From positions 1 to 19,240 of the forward strand of contig CAJVPP010001556.1 in the NCBI GenBank assembly GCA_910592005.1: a stretch of 19,240 nt of DNA, in the 5' to 3' direction. Positions 18,183 through 19,240 of this stretch are shown one piece after another; within the stretch, counting starts at the first letter, position 1, and each line of letters opens with the position of its first letter. The DNA is from Funneliformis mosseae. Its lineage: Eukaryota; Glomeromycota; Glomeromycetes; Glomerales; Glomeraceae. A program made the position numbers and the translations under genes. The notes under the pieces are model-generated. The model made no database searches. It was not told the origin of the DNA and was given only the letters and a program-made list of their open reading frames with translations.

Positions 18183-19240
18183 ATGCCAAGAATGCCAAAA
18201 GTAAACTCAAAAAAATAACTTAATCAACCTACTAACAAATAAGATGAACCTTTAAAAAAAAATGAAAGTCTCTTATAGCTGCACAAAAAAAAGAACTTTG
18301 TTTGAAAAAATATCATTACCTTTTTTAAAACAAAAAGACTTGGCTAATGAATATGACGTTAGTAAAGGCATGATAAGTGACATTTTAAAAGAGAAAGACC
18401 ATTGGCTTTCTGTGGATACTAATTCATACCAAGCCAATTTGAAACATAATAAGAAAACTCCATTCCTTCTTGTTGAAGAAGCATTAGTAATATGGGTAGA
18501 TAACACACTCAAAGTTAGCCTTATTATTACTGACGATATTCTTTCAACAAAAGCCTTGAGTTTTGCTTTTTTATTAAAGAAAGATAAGTTTAAAGGGTTT
18601 AGTGGTTGGATGGATAACTTTAAAAATAACACAATCTTAAACAGTATGTTATATATAGAGAAGCTGCAAATGCGCTACTCGAAGATTTTGAAACAATGAA
18701 AAATAATCTCTGACAAATATTAAAAGAATATAGTCCTGAAGATATATTCAATTGTGACAAAACAAGACTGTTTTGGAAGATGAAATCATATCAAATGATA
18801 TCCAATAAACAAACATCAGAAAAGAAATAATCAAAGGATTATGTAACAATTTTACTCACATGCAACGCAACGGAAAGTAAAAAACTAATGCCTTTGTTCA
18901 TATACAAGTATGAAAATTCTAGGGTTATTAAGAATATTGATAAAAGAACGCTTCTGGTTGAATACTATTGGAACTAAAAAAGTTGGATGCAGGTTTTAAT
19001 CTGAAATGATTACATAAAAAAACTCGATACAAGAATGAGAAGACAAAATCAGAAAATTATTCTTCTTATGAACAATGCTCTGACACACGCTCTTTATGAA
19101 ACCACCCACCTGACTAATATTACCATTCAATCCCTTCCCCAAATACCACTGCACACCTCCAATCTTGTGATCAAGATATCATAAATAGTTTTAAGGTAAG
19201 AAATGTAATTGATTTAATAATTCTTTAGTTAAAATATAAT
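18183..19240 (+). pseudogene. pogo/Tigger-type transposase remnant (CENP-B-like HTH and DDE_1)
   Basis: The N-terminus MPRMPKVNSKK (18183) is broken by TAA codons. After a frame change the HTH reads FLKQKDLANEYDVSKGMISD (about 18321-18380) and ILKEKDHWLS, the psq/CENP-B-type DNA-binding domain. FKGFSGWMDNFK (18590) is the second helix-turn-helix region. After another frameshift near 18620 the DDE domain follows: LLEDFETMKNN, EYSPEDIFNCDKTRLFWKM (first Asp kept at 18756), VTILLTCNATESKKLMPL, KKLDTRMRRQN, then ILLMNNALTH, where the catalytic Asp is Asn (19071-19073). A one-base loss in a C run near 19137 shifts frame into HLQSCDQDIINSFK (third Asp at 19169). The longest open piece is 18262-18699. 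Several stops lie at Arg, Gln or Trp positions. The window ends before the C-terminus. Not functional. Confidence 0.85.

Larger units (their letters stand above)
17786..19240 (+). mobile_element. Degenerate pogo/Tigger-type element, right end outside the window
   Basis: A pogo-like transposase remnant begins near 18183. Upstream lie repeated TATAACAAATTT-type words that resemble the ends of pogo/Tigger elements. The left end is provisionally placed at 17786, immediately after a TA (17784-17785), where CATTCAACTC begins the first copy of the terminal-like repeat. The right TIR is not in the window, so the boundary rests on the subterminal repeats and the TA only. Confidence 0.6.

Noticed and set aside
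18273..18632. 119-residue minus-strand ORF
   Set aside because: Antisense of the pogo-type HTH region, whose sense reading matches a known family.
1..19240. Mitochondrial or plastid origin because of the extreme AT content
   Set aside because: The only intact gene is a nuclear ER protein with spliceosomal GT-AG introns, and there are TA-inserting DNA transposons. No tRNA, rRNA or respiratory gene is seen.

Overview
The window is about 19 kb of very AT-rich eukaryotic nuclear DNA. It holds one intact protein gene, rich in short spliceosomal introns, among decayed DNA transposons, two tandem-repeat arrays and featureless AT-rich spacer. GT-AG introns of 80-134 nt, a gp78-type E3 ligase gene and remnants of hAT, Tc1, pogo and a fungal-style DDE element together suggest an early-diverging fungus. 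An arbuscular mycorrhizal fungus (Glomeromycotina) is my best guess. This is inferred from gene style and transposon types, not from a marker gene.

Layout. 1-1637 (-): decayed hAT transposase running off the left edge. About 1800-2230: 121-bp tandem repeat. 2326-3512: about 23 copies of a 51-bp repeat made of back-to-back palindromes. 3512-4091: palindromic repeats and two MITE-like foldbacks. 4092-5600: AT-rich spacer. 5827-7746 (+): the one intact gene, eight exons encoding a 423-residue multi-pass membrane RING-H2 ubiquitin ligase like gp78/AMFR, an ER-associated degradation enzyme. 8046-10236: AT-rich spacer. 10239-11571: complete but dead Tc1 element with TIRs and TA target duplications. 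11592-12695: small foldback repeats. 13392-16403: 3.0-kb DDE element with TIRs, TA duplications, three recognisable introns and an internal 211-bp duplication. 17320-17580 (-): remnant of an unknown short ORF. 17786 to the right edge: degenerate pogo/Tigger element.

The common thread is how the repeats have decayed. Nearly every premature stop in the four transposases sits where the family has Gln, Trp or Arg (CAA/CAG to TAA/TAG, TGG to TAG/TGA, CGA to TGA). In each transposase a catalytic-motif Asp has become Asn. The Tc1 frame is 339 codons with 14 internal stops and no net frameshift. The two copies of the 211-bp duplication differ at four sites, all C/T or G/A transitions, and each copy has a nonsense mutation the other lacks. 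The 51-bp repeat shows CG, TG, CA and TA at equivalent positions. The gp78 gene shows none of this. The pattern resembles cytosine-deamination (RIP-like or methylation-linked) mutation confined to repeats. That mechanism is an inference; the base changes are visible in the sequence.
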